Below the pieces are notes generated by a model that saw nothing but the letters and a program-made list of their open reading frames with translations, made no database searches and had not been told where the DNA came from. Position numbers and translations under genes: made by a program. From the NCBI GenBank assembly GCA_029062895.1, contig JAIDPF010000051.1, positions 3,659 to 49,172 of the forward strand: a stretch of DNA of 45,514 nucleotides. Reading direction: 5' to 3'. The stretch is from Lachnospiraceae bacterium. GTDB lineage: Bacteria > Bacillota > Clostridia > Lachnospirales > Lachnospiraceae. Shown piece by piece: positions 8,596-17,418 of this stretch (position 1 is the stretch's first letter; every line of letters starts with the position of its first letter).

Positions 8596-9531
8596 CTATC
8601 CTGCAAACATCGGTGTCGAAAGGTATCTGTCCCCCGAATCTGGAAGAAGCACCACGATATTCTTTCCGGTATTTTCCGGTCTCTGCGCCAGCAGGACTGC
8701 TGCCTTTAATGCAGCTCCCGAGGAAATCCCTACAATGATGCCTTCCGCCAACGCAAACGCGCGACCCTCGGCAAACGCATCATCATTTTCAATCGTAATG
8801 ACTTCATCATATATCTTAGTATTTAGTATGGAAGGTACAAAACCTGCGCCGATTCCCTGTATCTTATGCGGTCCCGCAGTATTCTGAGAAAGCACCGGAC
8901 TTCCTTTCGGCTCCACCGCAACGACCTTTACATCCGGATTTTGTTCTTTTAAATATTCCCCCACACCGGTAACCGTACCGCCGGTGCCGACGCCTGCAAC
9001 AAAAATATCCACTTTGCCATCCGTCTGCCGCCAAATCTCAGGTCCCGTCGTTGCTCTATGGATCGCCGAATTGGCCGGATTATCAAATTGCCCCAGTATG
9101 ACAGATCCTTCTATCTCATTGTGTAATTCTTCCGCTTTTGCAATCGCGCCCTTCATACCTTTCGCGCCTTCTGTCAGAACAAGCTCCGCTCCATACGCTT
9201 TTAACAGATTTCTCCGTTCAACGCTCATGGTATCTGGAAGCGTCAGGATCGCCTTATATCCCTTTACTGCTGCAATCGAAGCCAGACCGATACCCGTATT
9301 ACCGCTTGTGGGCTCGATGATCGTTGCGCCCGGTTTTAATCTGCCACTCTTTTCTGCATCCTCAATCATCGCCAGCGCTACCCTGTCCTTCACAGAACCG
9401 GCGGGATTCAGATATTCCAGCTTCGCAATAATATTTGCTCCCGTCACTCCCAATTTTTCCATATAGCGGCTTAATTGCAACAAGGGGGTTCCCCCGATCA
9501 GTTCCAATGCGCTTTCCTTGATTTCTGACAT
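8596..9531 (-). CDS. cysK: cysteine synthase (O-acetylserine sulfhydrylase A type)
   Basis: 311 residues of the fold-type II PLP family. The PLP lysine is in NPAGSVKDR (K48), the phosphate/substrate loop is TSGNTGIGL (75 onward), and the C-terminus has [10 protein letters not shown], as in CysK. It makes cysteine from O-acetylserine and sulfide. GGAGG precedes ATG 9531 by a normal distance. A consensus promoter lies at 9583-9611 and a terminator at 8532-8573, so it can form its own unit. The next gene downstream makes homocysteine from sulfide, so the two supply both sulfur amino acids. Confidence 0.95.
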   Translation of the reverse strand: MSEIKESALELIGGTPLLQLSRYMEKLGVTGANIIAKLEYLNPAGSVKDRVALAMIEDAEKSGRLKPGATIIEPTSGNTGIGLASIAAVKGYKAILTLPDTMSVERRNLLKAYGAELVLTEGAKGMKGAIAKAEELHNEIEGSVILGQFDNPANSAIHRATTGPEIWRQTDGKVDIFVAGVGTGGTVTGVGEYLKEQNPDVKVVAVEPKGSPVLSQNTAGPHKIQGIGAGFVPSILNTKIYDEVITIENDDAFAEGRAFALAEGIIVGISSGAALKAAVLLAQRPENTGKNIVVLLPDSGDRYLSTPMFAG

Positions 9532-9582
9532 TATTTATTACCTCCATTTTTAATATTTTCCTGACAAACTTATGTTTTTGAA

Positions 9583-9611
9583 ATTATAGTTCCTACTGAA
9601 TCCAATGTCAA
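9583..9611 (-). promoter_or_regulatory. sigma-A promoter of cysK
   Basis: On the minus strand a perfect TTGACA (9606-9611), a 17-nt spacer and a perfect TATAAT (9583-9588), about 50 nt upstream of the cysK start. Confidence 0.8.
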
Positions 9612-9629
9612 TAACTTTGCTAATAGCAA

Positions 9630-9672
9630 TAAAATAGAACCAGATATCATTTTCAGTAATATCCGGTTCTAT
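9630..9672 (-). terminator. intrinsic terminator of the GMP synthase gene
   Basis: ATAGAACCGGATATTA pairs with its near-complement ending at 9634, with a few-base loop, followed on the minus strand by TTTTATTG. It lies just upstream of the cysK promoter. Confidence 0.7.
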
Positions 9673-9686
9673 CTCTTTTATTAGCA

Positions 9687-10670
9687 TTATTCAAATTCTA
9701 TCGTCCCCGTCGGCTTTGGCGTAAAGTCATAAAGCACTCTGTTCACGCCCTTCACCTCATGGGTGATCCTCTCTGTCAGATGGCACATAAGATCATAGGG
9801 GATATTTTCTACTGTTGCCGTCATGGCGTCCGTCGTATTGACCGCACGGATGATCACGGACCACTCAAAGGCACGTTTTCCATCCTTGATGCCGGTGGAT
9901 TTAAAGTCCGGTACAACCGTGAAATACTGCCATACCTTACCTTCCAGACCATTTTTAGCAAATTCTTCCCGCAGGATCGCATCTGATTCACGTACCGCTT
10001 CCAATCTGTCACGGGTGATCGCGCCCGGACAACGGACACCCAGTCCCGGTCCCGGGAACGGCTGACGGAATACCATATTATCAGGCAGCCCCAGCTGCTT
10101 TCCTACAATACGCACCTCATCCTTGAACAAAATCTTGACCGGCTCCACCAATTCAAATTTCATATCCTCCGGCAGACCGCCTGCGTTATGATGTGCCTTG
10201 ATACCTTTCTCACTCTCCAAAATATCAGGCCAGATCGTCCCCTGTGCAAGAAACTCTATTCCATCCAGCTTCCGCGCTTCCTCTGCAAATACCTCGATAA
10301 ACTCATTGCCAATGATCATTCTCTTTTTCTCCGGCTCGTCAACTCCTGCCAGCTTATCCAGAAAACGGTCTGTCGCATCCACATAGATCAGGTTTGCCTT
10401 CATCTGATTTTGGAATACTTCGATCACCTGCTCCGGTTCGCCCTTACGCAAAAGTCCGTGATTCACATGTACACATACCAGCTGCTGCCCAATCGCCTTG
10501 ATCAGCAGCGCTGCCACGACGGAAGAGTCCACGCCTCCCGATAATGCAAGTAATACCTTTTTGTCACCCACCTGCGCACGTACTTCTTTGATCTGCTCCT
10601 CAATAAACGCATCTGCCAATTCAGGCGTTGTGATTCTGCTCATGTCCTCCGGACGTCTGTCTGCTGCCAT
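9687..10670 (-). CDS. guaA: GMP synthase ATP-pyrophosphatase subunit, lacking the glutaminase domain
   Basis: 327 residues from ATG 10670, chosen because GGAGG lies 7 nt upstream. The PP-loop SGGVDSS (44-50) and the C-terminal dimerisation domain (FPGPGLGVRCPG to PTGTIEFE) are typical of GuaA. The N-terminal class I glutamine amidotransferase of ordinary bacterial GuaA (about 190 residues) is absent, and none lies next to it. The upstream DNA carries the PadR/FtsW-like unit. It would aminate XMP to GMP using free ammonia or a separate GATase subunit, as in archaeal GuaAb. A full-length guaA elsewhere is possible. Confidence 0.9.
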   Translation of the reverse strand: MAADRRPEDMSRITTPELADAFIEEQIKEVRAQVGDKKVLLALSGGVDSSVVAALLIKAIGQQLVCVHVNHGLLRKGEPEQVIEVFQNQMKANLIYVDATDRFLDKLAGVDEPEKKRMIIGNEFIEVFAEEARKLDGIEFLAQGTIWPDILESEKGIKAHHNAGGLPEDMKFELVEPVKILFKDEVRIVGKQLGLPDNMVFRQPFPGPGLGVRCPGAITRDRLEAVRESDAILREEFAKNGLEGKVWQYFTVVPDFKSTGIKDGKRAFEWSVIIRAVNTTDAMTATVENIPYDLMCHLTERITHEVKGVNRVLYDFTPKPTGTIEFE

Positions 10671-10849
10671 TTTCATACCTCCACTTTTGTTTAATATAAT
10701 AGGCAATTGCAAAACTTCTATTTTCCCATATTTTAGTTGCACAACGGAAGTTTGCGAACATAGAGTCTCACAATTGTCTAGTTTGATATAATTACTTTAA
10801 ACTTTCTATATTTAACTATATCATATATTTAGTTGTATGAAAACAGTGT

Positions 10850-12220
10850 TTAAAGTCCGATCGTAAATTTCATTTGAAATGTCTTTCCCGGCACCTTCAC
10901 ATTCTTTGGATAGACATCTTTGTATCGGTAAATGCTCATAATAATGCCCACCAAAGCATAACATAATAAAATATTGCTTCTTCCTGCAGACAGGAATGGA
11001 AGAAATGATGCTGCAGGCGGAATTACGCCTACTGTGCTCAATATATTAATGACCGTGCTTAATAAAATAATCATTCCACAGCCGAATCCCATAACCAGTC
11101 CAATCTCATTTTTTTGCTTCACAGAGACGGAAAAAATAGAGATGATCAATACGGCCAGTGCAGCTATAATAAGCGTTCCTGCGATACTTCCATAACTATT
11201 TAAAATATAGGAAAATATATAATCACTATTACAATCAGGAATGGTTCCCATCACATCTTTTCCGCTATTTCCTATAAACGCTATATCTGTACACAAAGAT
11301 CTAAGTATATTGCTCAAATAAGATGCGTCGCCGGTTGCAAACAGCCATGCCCGGATTCGAGCTTCCTGGTATGCCGCCAGGAAATGAAATGCATACATGA
11401 AAAAAAGTAAAATTATGGGCAATATTATCAAAACCGTACATAAGATCACAAGAGTTCTTTTTATCGGAATTTTAAACCACCCTTTTATGACGGCAGTCGA
11501 GAGCTGTATCAGCATACTGACCATTAATATTGTTGTAACAACAAGATTGGGAATTCTAAATGTAATGATCACAGGAATCAACAGCCATACAAGAGCTTTT
11601 AGAAGCGAAGCCACTCCGCCTCCCCTGTATTTATAAAGTATTGCTCCATAAATTGGTACGTAAAACATCATAAGCGTGGTTGCAGATAATCTGACCGGTC
11701 CAAATCCCCAATAACGTCTTCCATTCATATCCGTACCAAAAATCCCAGAAATGCATAAAATACCCATACATATTATAAATGCGCCAATGAACTTAGAATA
11801 CTTTGCAATTGTGGTATAATCCAGAAAATAGATTGCACACATTACAACAAACCCAAGTATTACTGATGTAACAAATCCTGTTCCGGAAAGCGCATAATAT
11901 TGCGGAATATCAGATGAAATTTCTGCAATATGATAGGAGATCGACTGCTGAATAAAAATGCCTAACAGACTTAGAATCCCTACAATGACAATCAGCTTCC
12001 ACGCTACCCGCGGCTTATGAACCTTATCCAAAGAGATCCCGGTCTCTACCGGATCCCCCATATCGGCAACTGCGTTTATTTCCGCTTCCTTTGCCGTCAT
12101 CCCATGGGCAATATTATCCTTGATCTGATCTTCCATATGTTTTCGTATCTCATCGGATATGTAAGGTCTTGCTTTTTTGCAGCGAATTTGAGATAAAAGT
12201 TTTTCCAAATATTCTTCCAT
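10850..12220 (-). CDS. HAAS-domain protein with FtsW/RodA/SpoVE-like membrane domain
   Basis: 456 residues. Residues 1-70 (EEYLEKLLSQIRCKK to AVADMGDPVE) are a HAAS/DUF1700-type cytosolic domain. The rest has about ten membrane segments. Traces of the SEDS (FtsW/RodA) signature remain: GFGPVRLS, FIGNSGKD, DYIFSYILNSYG and a C-terminal SAGRSN before the last helix. The usual catalytic-region residues (LPEAHTDFIF, SYGGSS) are altered. It overlaps translation with the PadR gene (stop 12224, start 12220), a common pairing in which PadR represses a HAAS membrane protein. It is probably not a housekeeping peptidoglycan polymerase. Confidence 0.78.
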   Translation of the reverse strand: MEEYLEKLLSQIRCKKARPYISDEIRKHMEDQIKDNIAHGMTAKEAEINAVADMGDPVETGISLDKVHKPRVAWKLIVIVGILSLLGIFIQQSISYHIAEISSDIPQYYALSGTGFVTSVILGFVVMCAIYFLDYTTIAKYSKFIGAFIICMGILCISGIFGTDMNGRRYWGFGPVRLSATTLMMFYVPIYGAILYKYRGGGVASLLKALVWLLIPVIITFRIPNLVVTTILMVSMLIQLSTAVIKGWFKIPIKRTLVILCTVLIILPIILLFFMYAFHFLAAYQEARIRAWLFATGDASYLSNILRSLCTDIAFIGNSGKDVMGTIPDCNSDYIFSYILNSYGSIAGTLIIAALAVLIISIFSVSVKQKNEIGLVMGFGCGMIILLSTVINILSTVGVIPPAASFLPFLSAGRSNILLCYALVGIIMSIYRYKDVYPKNVKVPGKTFQMKFTIGL

Positions 12221-12223
12221 CGT

Positions 12224-12553
12224 TCACACCCCCATTGCCAAAACATTTGATACCGCGGTCTGGTATTCCTTCCACTCAGAAGTCTTTTTTTCTAATAAAC
12301 TTTTTCCTTCTTTCGTGATACTGTAATACTTTCTCGTTTTTCCGGCATATTCCTGTTCATAAGCCGTAAGTAATCGCTTTTCTTCCAGACCGTGTAATAA
12401 TGGATACAATGTACCTGCTTTTAACTCAAATACATTATTCGATTTCTTTCTCAAGGTATCAATCATCTCATACCCATACATATCCTTTTCTTCAAGTAAT
12501 TTGAGCAAAAGCATTGTCATACTTCCCGACACCAATGTTTTATCTACTGACAT
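12224..12553 (-). CDS. PadR-family transcriptional repressor
   Basis: 109 residues. The winged helix (about 10-85) has MYGYEMIDTL, TLYPLLHGLE and YYSITKEGK, the PadR hallmarks. The start is set by GGAGGGG five nt before ATG 12553. It sits 3 nt upstream of the HAAS/FtsW-like gene, forming a two-gene operon. The DNA just upstream has tandem 15-bp repeats (12567-12610) that probably form its operator, implying autoregulation. Confidence 0.93.
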   Translation of the reverse strand: MSVDKTLVSGSMTMLLLKLLEEKDMYGYEMIDTLRKKSNNVFELKAGTLYPLLHGLEEKRLLTAYEQEYAGKTRKYYSITKEGKSLLEKKTSEWKEYQTAVSNVLAMGV

Positions 12554-12566
12554 TTCTACCCCTCCT

Positions 12567-12610
12567 ATATCGGTAATCTATATATCGGATATCTATATAT
12601 TATATCGACG
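12567..12610 (-). promoter_or_regulatory. candidate PadR operator: tandem repeats
   Basis: On the minus strand ATATAGATATCCGAT is followed directly by ATATAGATTACCGAT, and CGATATA occurs three times across the segment. The repeats start next to the ribosome-binding site of the PadR gene, so bound repressor would cover the transcription start. Confidence 0.6.
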
Positions 12611-12646
12611 ATCTACATATGTCAAGAGAATTATAAAATAAAATGT

Positions 12647-12674
12647 AAAAAATCCTCTGCCGTAAGGCAGAGGA
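12647..12674 (-). terminator. intrinsic terminator of the hybrid histidine kinase gene
   Basis: TCCTCTGCC / GGCAGAGGA (9-bp perfect stem, 4-nt loop) followed on the minus strand by six T. Confidence 0.9.
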
Positions 12675-12696
12675 CCAAACACTCCATCAATCCCTC

Positions 12697-15600
12697 CTAA
12701 TTATCTTTACCAAGCACCTCATCCAGTACCTCCATCAATGTCTTTACATCAATCGGCTTTGCAATATGACCATTCATTCCGCTCTTCAAAGCTTCCTGCT
12801 TATCCTCCTCAAAGGCATTTGCCGTCATTGCAATTACAGGAAGTGATGCCAATTCACGATTCTCCAGATTTCTGATTGCCCTTGTGGCATCATAGCCATT
12901 CATCACAGGCATCTGGACATCCATCAGTATCACCTGATAATATCCTGCTTCAGAAGCGCTCAGCATATCCACGGCAACCTGACCATTTTGGGCAACTTCC
13001 ACGGAGAATCCTGCTTCCTCCAAAATCGCAACTGCAATTTCCTGATTTAACTCATTATCTTCCGTCAGCAGAATACGACCCTTGCGAAGTGGCGCTTTCT
13101 CCTCGGAAATCAATTTGACATTTTTATCTGTATTGACGATGGAATCCAGACATCCGTACAGTTCTGAGAAAAACAGCGGCTTACCGCAAAATGCGGTCAC
13201 TCCCGCCTCTCTTGCCTCATCCTCAATGTCGCACCAGTCATATGCTGTAAGAACAATGATCGGCACGTCCCTTCCTACCTCCTGACGGATTTCCTTTGCC
13301 AACTCAATACCATTCATGTCAGGCAGAACCCAGGCAATAATATATACAAAATACTCATCACTACGCATGACAGCCTGACGCGTACGCAAAACAGCCTCTT
13401 TTCCCGATATGGTCCACTCCGCCCGCAGACCAATCTGCTGAAGCATGCAGGATACGTTGTCACATGTATTAAAATCACCATCTACTACTAATGCCCTAAA
13501 ATCACTCAGCTCCGGGATTTCCTGACATTCCTTCTTTGATTCGCTCACGCGCAACGAAAAGGTAACAATACATTCTGTTCCAACGTCCTGTTTACTATTT
13601 ACGATGATGGTACCATTCATCATATCCACAATATTTTTGGTAATCGACATTCCAAGTCCAGTTCCCTGAATACCACTGATCGTAGAGTTACATTCCCGCT
13701 CAAAAGGATCAAAAATATGAGATAAAAATTCCTTACTCATACCAATGCCGTTATCCTTAATTTGAAATTCAAAATCTGCATAACCTTCTGAAGCGCTGCC
13801 CTTCTGAATTAACAACATGCTGACCATACCGCCTGAAGGCGTATATTTGATGGCGTTGCTCAGCAGGTTCAAAAGCACCTGATTTAAACGCAGCCGGTCA
13901 CAATATACCTCTTCATTCTGAACATCCACCGCATCCATATGTAAATCCAGCTGCTTTGCGTGAATATCCGCCTGAATGATGCTGCGCAGTCCATGTATAA
14001 TTTCGGGTAGGCTGCACAACTCCTCCTCCAAATGGATTTTACCGCTCTCAATACGGCTCATATCCAAAACATCATTGATCAGGTTCAGCAAATGATTGCC
14101 TGAAGTCATGATTTTTTTCAGATATTCCTCCACCTTTTCCTTATTATCAATATGCGAAGTCGCCAACGCCGTAAATCCAATGATTGCATTCATCGGTGTA
14201 CGGATATCGTGGGACATATTGGAAAGGAATGTACTCTTTGCCTGGTTCGCGCGATTCGCCTGTGAAAGCGCATTCTCCAACAGTTCCTTCTTTTCCCTTT
14301 CCGCACGGGTTTCCTCATCCACGCTGCGAAATCCCAAAACAATACCATGATTCTGATCCCATTTTCCAGCGCGTACAATTTTTAACTGAAAATACTGCAG
14401 CTCACCGCAGCAAGTAGTGCGGTAATTGATATGGTATATCGACTTTTTGGAAAGTTCCTCTTCCAACTGCTGTCGTGAAACAGCCTTCCGCAACGGCTCT
14501 TTGTCCTCCTCATAAACCCCTGCCTCTATGTATCTCTCCAGCGCATCCTCCAAGATCAAATCTCCTGAAAAAATAGGAGCTAATATATCATTTTTACATT
14601 CACCGATCCGAAGCGCCCTTCCCATTCCTGTATTCAGATCAAAGAAACATACAAGGTTAAAATCAATACTAAGGGCATGGATCAGCGCCTCCTGCTTCCG
14701 TTTATCCTTCTGCCGTTCTTCCTCCTCCTGCAGTTTCTGGGCGGTACGATCTAACAAAAACCTCTGACAGTATGTTTCACCGTTCTCCTCCACAAGCTTA
14801 AAGCTTCCCAGAACATAAAGGAGCTTCCCGTCCGAATGACGGACACGGTACTCCATACTGATGCTGTCGCCTATCTTTTTCAGAGATTTGATGGCTTTCT
14901 GCATCTTCACCTTATCCTCATCCACTACAGAAGGGGAAACCATATAAAATCCATCCTTTTCCATCTCCTCCAGCGAATGGAATCCCAATATATTTAAAGC
15001 AGCTTGGTTGATGCTGATAATTCGCTTTCCATCCATTGTATGGCACATCATACCGCAGTCCGTTGTCATAAAAAGCATTTCCAGCGTCTGGTTTTTCTTG
15101 ATCAGTTCCTCAGCATATGCGCGCTCTTTTGTTACATCGATCGCCACTCCCACGGTTCCCATAACGCTGCCGTCCAGATCGTACAGCGGGGATTTATATG
15201 TAGCAAGAATTTTTTTCCCTTCACCGGTCTGAATGATTTCATCGGAAACAAAAGTCTTCTTCTGTTTCATAACTTTATTTTCCGATTCAATACAAGCAGG
15301 ATCATCCTGTTCCACATCCCAGATGTATGCGTGTCCGCGTCCCTGCACCTGCTCCTTGGTTTTATTCACCGTTTTACAGAAATAGTCATTGACTTTCTCA
15401 TGAATCCCGTTTTTATCCTTATACCAAACCAGATTCGGCATGCTGTTGATCGTGCGGTCTAAGTACTGTGCGGTCTGCCAGAAATCCTTTTGCATTTTAT
15501 AGGACTGCTGCCATTGCCGGAAGCGAAAACGCATTTCCTCCTCTGTCATCGGCAAAGTCCAGATATCCGTAACTTCAGACAGACAGTCTCTCAAATCTGA

Positions 15601-15858
15601 GAACTGTCCCTGTTCTGTCAGAAGGATCATTGCAGTCTCCGGTTTCTTCCATTCAATCAGCTTTTGTACTTCCGTTTTTGCATCTGCATCACTTAAGTCA
15701 GCCAAAATAATATTGGCGCTTTCTGCCAACTCTTTTTCCGGACTCTTGCTTTCTACAAATTCATGTACAAAAGATTCCAGCGCAGGCATGCCTTTGATAA
15801 TTTCCAAAAGCTGACTCTGCTTACCAATCATATAAAAACATACATGGCAACGATACAT
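12697..15858 (-). CDS. cytosolic PAS-containing hybrid histidine kinase with two receiver domains
   Basis: 1053 residues with no membrane segment. Order: degenerate receiver-like N-terminus (about 1-115), PAS (about 130-250), PAS (about 255-385), a third PAS-like region, HisKA with SHDIRTPMNAIIGF (H550), HATPase (NAIKYTPSGG, DNGIGMS, GTGLGMSI), receiver 1 (about 790-905) and receiver 2 (about 920-1045). Receiver 2 has the phospho-Asp in ILMDVQMP (D980). In receiver 1 the matching position is Ala (A842, IIAWVLPDMNG), so it should not be phosphorylated. AGGGGG precedes the start. No partner regulator is adjacent, and the signal is unknown. Confidence 0.92.
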   Translation of the reverse strand: MYRCHVCFYMIGKQSQLLEIIKGMPALESFVHEFVESKSPEKELAESANIILADLSDADAKTEVQKLIEWKKPETAMILLTEQGQFSDLRDCLSEVTDIWTLPMTEEEMRFRFRQWQQSYKMQKDFWQTAQYLDRTINSMPNLVWYKDKNGIHEKVNDYFCKTVNKTKEQVQGRGHAYIWDVEQDDPACIESENKVMKQKKTFVSDEIIQTGEGKKILATYKSPLYDLDGSVMGTVGVAIDVTKERAYAEELIKKNQTLEMLFMTTDCGMMCHTMDGKRIISINQAALNILGFHSLEEMEKDGFYMVSPSVVDEDKVKMQKAIKSLKKIGDSISMEYRVRHSDGKLLYVLGSFKLVEENGETYCQRFLLDRTAQKLQEEEERQKDKRKQEALIHALSIDFNLVCFFDLNTGMGRALRIGECKNDILAPIFSGDLILEDALERYIEAGVYEEDKEPLRKAVSRQQLEEELSKKSIYHINYRTTCCGELQYFQLKIVRAGKWDQNHGIVLGFRSVDEETRAEREKKELLENALSQANRANQAKSTFLSNMSHDIRTPMNAIIGFTALATSHIDNKEKVEEYLKKIMTSGNHLLNLINDVLDMSRIESGKIHLEEELCSLPEIIHGLRSIIQADIHAKQLDLHMDAVDVQNEEVYCDRLRLNQVLLNLLSNAIKYTPSGGMVSMLLIQKGSASEGYADFEFQIKDNGIGMSKEFLSHIFDPFERECNSTISGIQGTGLGMSITKNIVDMMNGTIIVNSKQDVGTECIVTFSLRVSESKKECQEIPELSDFRALVVDGDFNTCDNVSCMLQQIGLRAEWTISGKEAVLRTRQAVMRSDEYFVYIIAWVLPDMNGIELAKEIRQEVGRDVPIIVLTAYDWCDIEDEAREAGVTAFCGKPLFFSELYGCLDSIVNTDKNVKLISEEKAPLRKGRILLTEDNELNQEIAVAILEEAGFSVEVAQNGQVAVDMLSASEAGYYQVILMDVQMPVMNGYDATRAIRNLENRELASLPVIAMTANAFEEDKQEALKSGMNGHIAKPIDVKTLMEVLDEVLGKDN

Positions 15859-15946
15859 AAAAATATCCCCCTGTAAACTGCATCAAATAACTACAGCAAT
15901 GTATTTTTTAAATTCATGATCCGACTTTAAATCAAATAAATTTCAT

Positions 15947-15974
15947 ATTATATTTTATCAACTGCAAACTTCAA
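15947..15974 (-). promoter_or_regulatory. candidate promoter of the hybrid kinase gene
   Basis: On the minus strand TTGAAG (15969-15974), a 16-nt spacer and a perfect TATAAT (15947-15952). An overlapping TTGACA lies at 15975-15980, but 22 nt from the -10. Confidence 0.5.
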
Positions 15975-15996
15975 TGTCAATGCAGAGAACTACAAA

Positions 15997-16026
15997 CAAA
16001 AACGCAGACCGCTTGATCTGCGTTTT
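15997..16026 (-). terminator. intrinsic terminator of the sigma/anti-sigma operon
   Basis: AACGCAGA / TCTGCGTT stem with an 8-nt loop, followed on the minus strand by TTTTTGTTTG. A T-rich tract on the other side means it could also work from the plus strand. Confidence 0.75.
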
Positions 16027-16077
16027 GCATTTTTAGTCTTCATGCTGCTCAAGTTTTAGCCAGACACAATCCTTGAT

Positions 16078-16722
16078 TTACCAGGGAATATTCAGCTCCT
16101 TCTTGGCTTCATTAAACCACTGCGCCGACGTACTGCCGTCCTCTTCTAAGTTGATACCGGTGGAATAACCGCCTACCCATTCACCGTCCACATCCTTGAT
16201 AAACTCCCCATATCCATAATCCTCAATGCTGCCCGAATTTAAACCAATCAGCCAGATATGCGTATTGCCTTCCTCATCCTCATAATCATACATATATGCT
16301 ATTGTTTCGGAAACCAAAGACGTGATATCCGTCTGCTGATCATTTACAATAAAGATCATGCGTCCATCTTGTATGACCACCGGTTCCGTAAGATCTTCAG
16401 TATAAAGTATCCCTTCCGTCATTGTGTCTCCGTTTTCATCCACCGTCTCACGTATTTCAAAATTGCCACCCCATCCAAAGATATTGCTCAAGAGCTCTCC
16501 GCCATACGCATAAGCTGTCACGCCCGCTGCCAAAACGACTGCCACGCCGATACATGCCGCGGCAAATTTACTCGTAAAAGATTTACGTTTCATATTGATC
16601 ACCATGCCTTTCTCTAAATCCGAAATATCAGACTTTTTTCTGCTTTCCCCTAAAGGAATTGTCCCGGAAGCATGGAGCACGCAAAACGCCTGTTTATATT
16701 TTTCTTTATTCGTCATCGTCAT
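16078..16722 (-). CDS. probable anti-sigma factor, single-pass membrane protein
   Basis: 214 residues. A short cytosolic segment (about 1-47) with EKYKQAFCVLHASG is followed by one membrane helix (about 50-70) and about 145 outside residues rich in Asp, Glu and Gly. Start ATG 16722 (GGAGGGG upstream) lies inside the last codons of the ECF sigma gene, so translation is coupled. Position and topology fit an anti-sigma factor holding the ECF protein until an envelope signal. I do not recognise the outside domain. A possible internal start at 16593 (AAAGG, MKRKSF) would remove the sigma-binding part. Confidence 0.75.
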   Translation of the reverse strand: MTMTNKEKYKQAFCVLHASGTIPLGESRKKSDISDLEKGMVINMKRKSFTSKFAAACIGVAVVLAAGVTAYAYGGELLSNIFGWGGNFEIRETVDENGDTMTEGILYTEDLTEPVVIQDGRMIFIVNDQQTDITSLVSETIAYMYDYEDEEGNTHIWLIGLNSGSIEDYGYGEFIKDVDGEWVGGYSTGINLEEDGSTSAQWFNEAKKELNIPW

Positions 16723-17191
16723 TCCACCCCTCCTGTAAAACTTTTTTCAGCAGCTTACGGCCTCTTGCCAGACAAACTTTCGTATTACTTTCCGTAATAT
16801 GTAATATTTGCGATATTTCCCGGATGCTGTAATCTTCATAATAGAATAAATGGATCACGATCCGATACTTCTCAGGAAGTTTCATGACCTCCTCAAACAA
16901 GGTCTCCGCCTCCGGCGTCTCAAATGCCAATGTTTCCATATATTCTTCCAGCGGAACGCTTGTCCTCCGCCAAAAAGACAGATTAACATTTTTTGCTTTA
17001 TTAATTGCCACCCGTAACAGCCACGCCCGTATATGCTGCTCGCTTTCAAACTGCTTGCTTGTTTTGTAGTATTGGAAAAATGTATCCTGCACAACATCAT
17101 CCGCATCGGCCGCATTTTTACAGATATTAAACGCCACCGAAAACAGGTTATCCTTATATTTTTCCATTACTGCCTGTATTTCTGTTTTCAT
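16706..17191 (-). CDS. ECF-type RNA polymerase sigma factor
   Basis: 161 residues. Region 2 is at about 8-75 (NICKNAADADDVVQDTFFQ, the DDVVQDTF core), and region 4 at about 105-155 (LPEKYRIVIHLFYYEDYS, then the IREISQILHITESNTKVCLARG helix-turn-helix). The length is normal. The next gene overlaps by 17 nt and is a probable anti-sigma factor. The promoter region is shared with the divergent GntR operon. On the minus strand TGTAAC at 17258-17263 resembles an ECF -35 and could give autoregulation, but the -10 is not clear. Confidence 0.92.
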   Translation of the reverse strand: MKTEIQAVMEKYKDNLFSVAFNICKNAADADDVVQDTFFQYYKTSKQFESEQHIRAWLLRVAINKAKNVNLSFWRRTSVPLEEYMETLAFETPEAETLFEEVMKLPEKYRIVIHLFYYEDYSIREISQILHITESNTKVCLARGRKLLKKVLQEGWNDDDE

Positions 17192-17298
17192 GAGTACTCC
17201 CTCATAATTCTCTTTAAAAGGCCTTTCAATAATAATACAATTAAGGGGGATAATAAGTTACAGAATAATATAAGATTTTCAGATTTTTTATTTTATTG

Positions 17299-17327
17299 TT
17301 GACAGATAACTGGAATCATGATACTAT
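17299..17327 (+). promoter_or_regulatory. sigma-A promoter of the GntR/ABC operon
   Basis: Perfect TTGACA (17299-17304), a 17-nt spacer and TACTAT (17322-17327). Confidence 0.8.
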
Positions 17328-17329
17328 AA

Positions 17330-17352
17330 CTGTACTACTTGAAGCAATACAG
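17330..17352. promoter_or_regulatory. candidate GntR operator
   Basis: CTGTA (17330-17334) and TACAG (17348-17352) form an interrupted inverted repeat just after the -10, where a bound GntR repressor would block initiation. YtrA-type regulators normally repress their own ABC operon. The arms are short, so confidence is limited. Confidence 0.4.
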
Positions 17353-17418
17353 ATAATACAATTTACATGGAAATACTACAAAAACTAATACCAATCCATG
17401 AGACAAGGAGGTGATAAA

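Noticed and set aside
10671-10849. Possible purine riboswitch upstream of the GMP synthase gene
   Set aside because: I looked for the conserved purine-aptamer core and its paired loops and did not find them.
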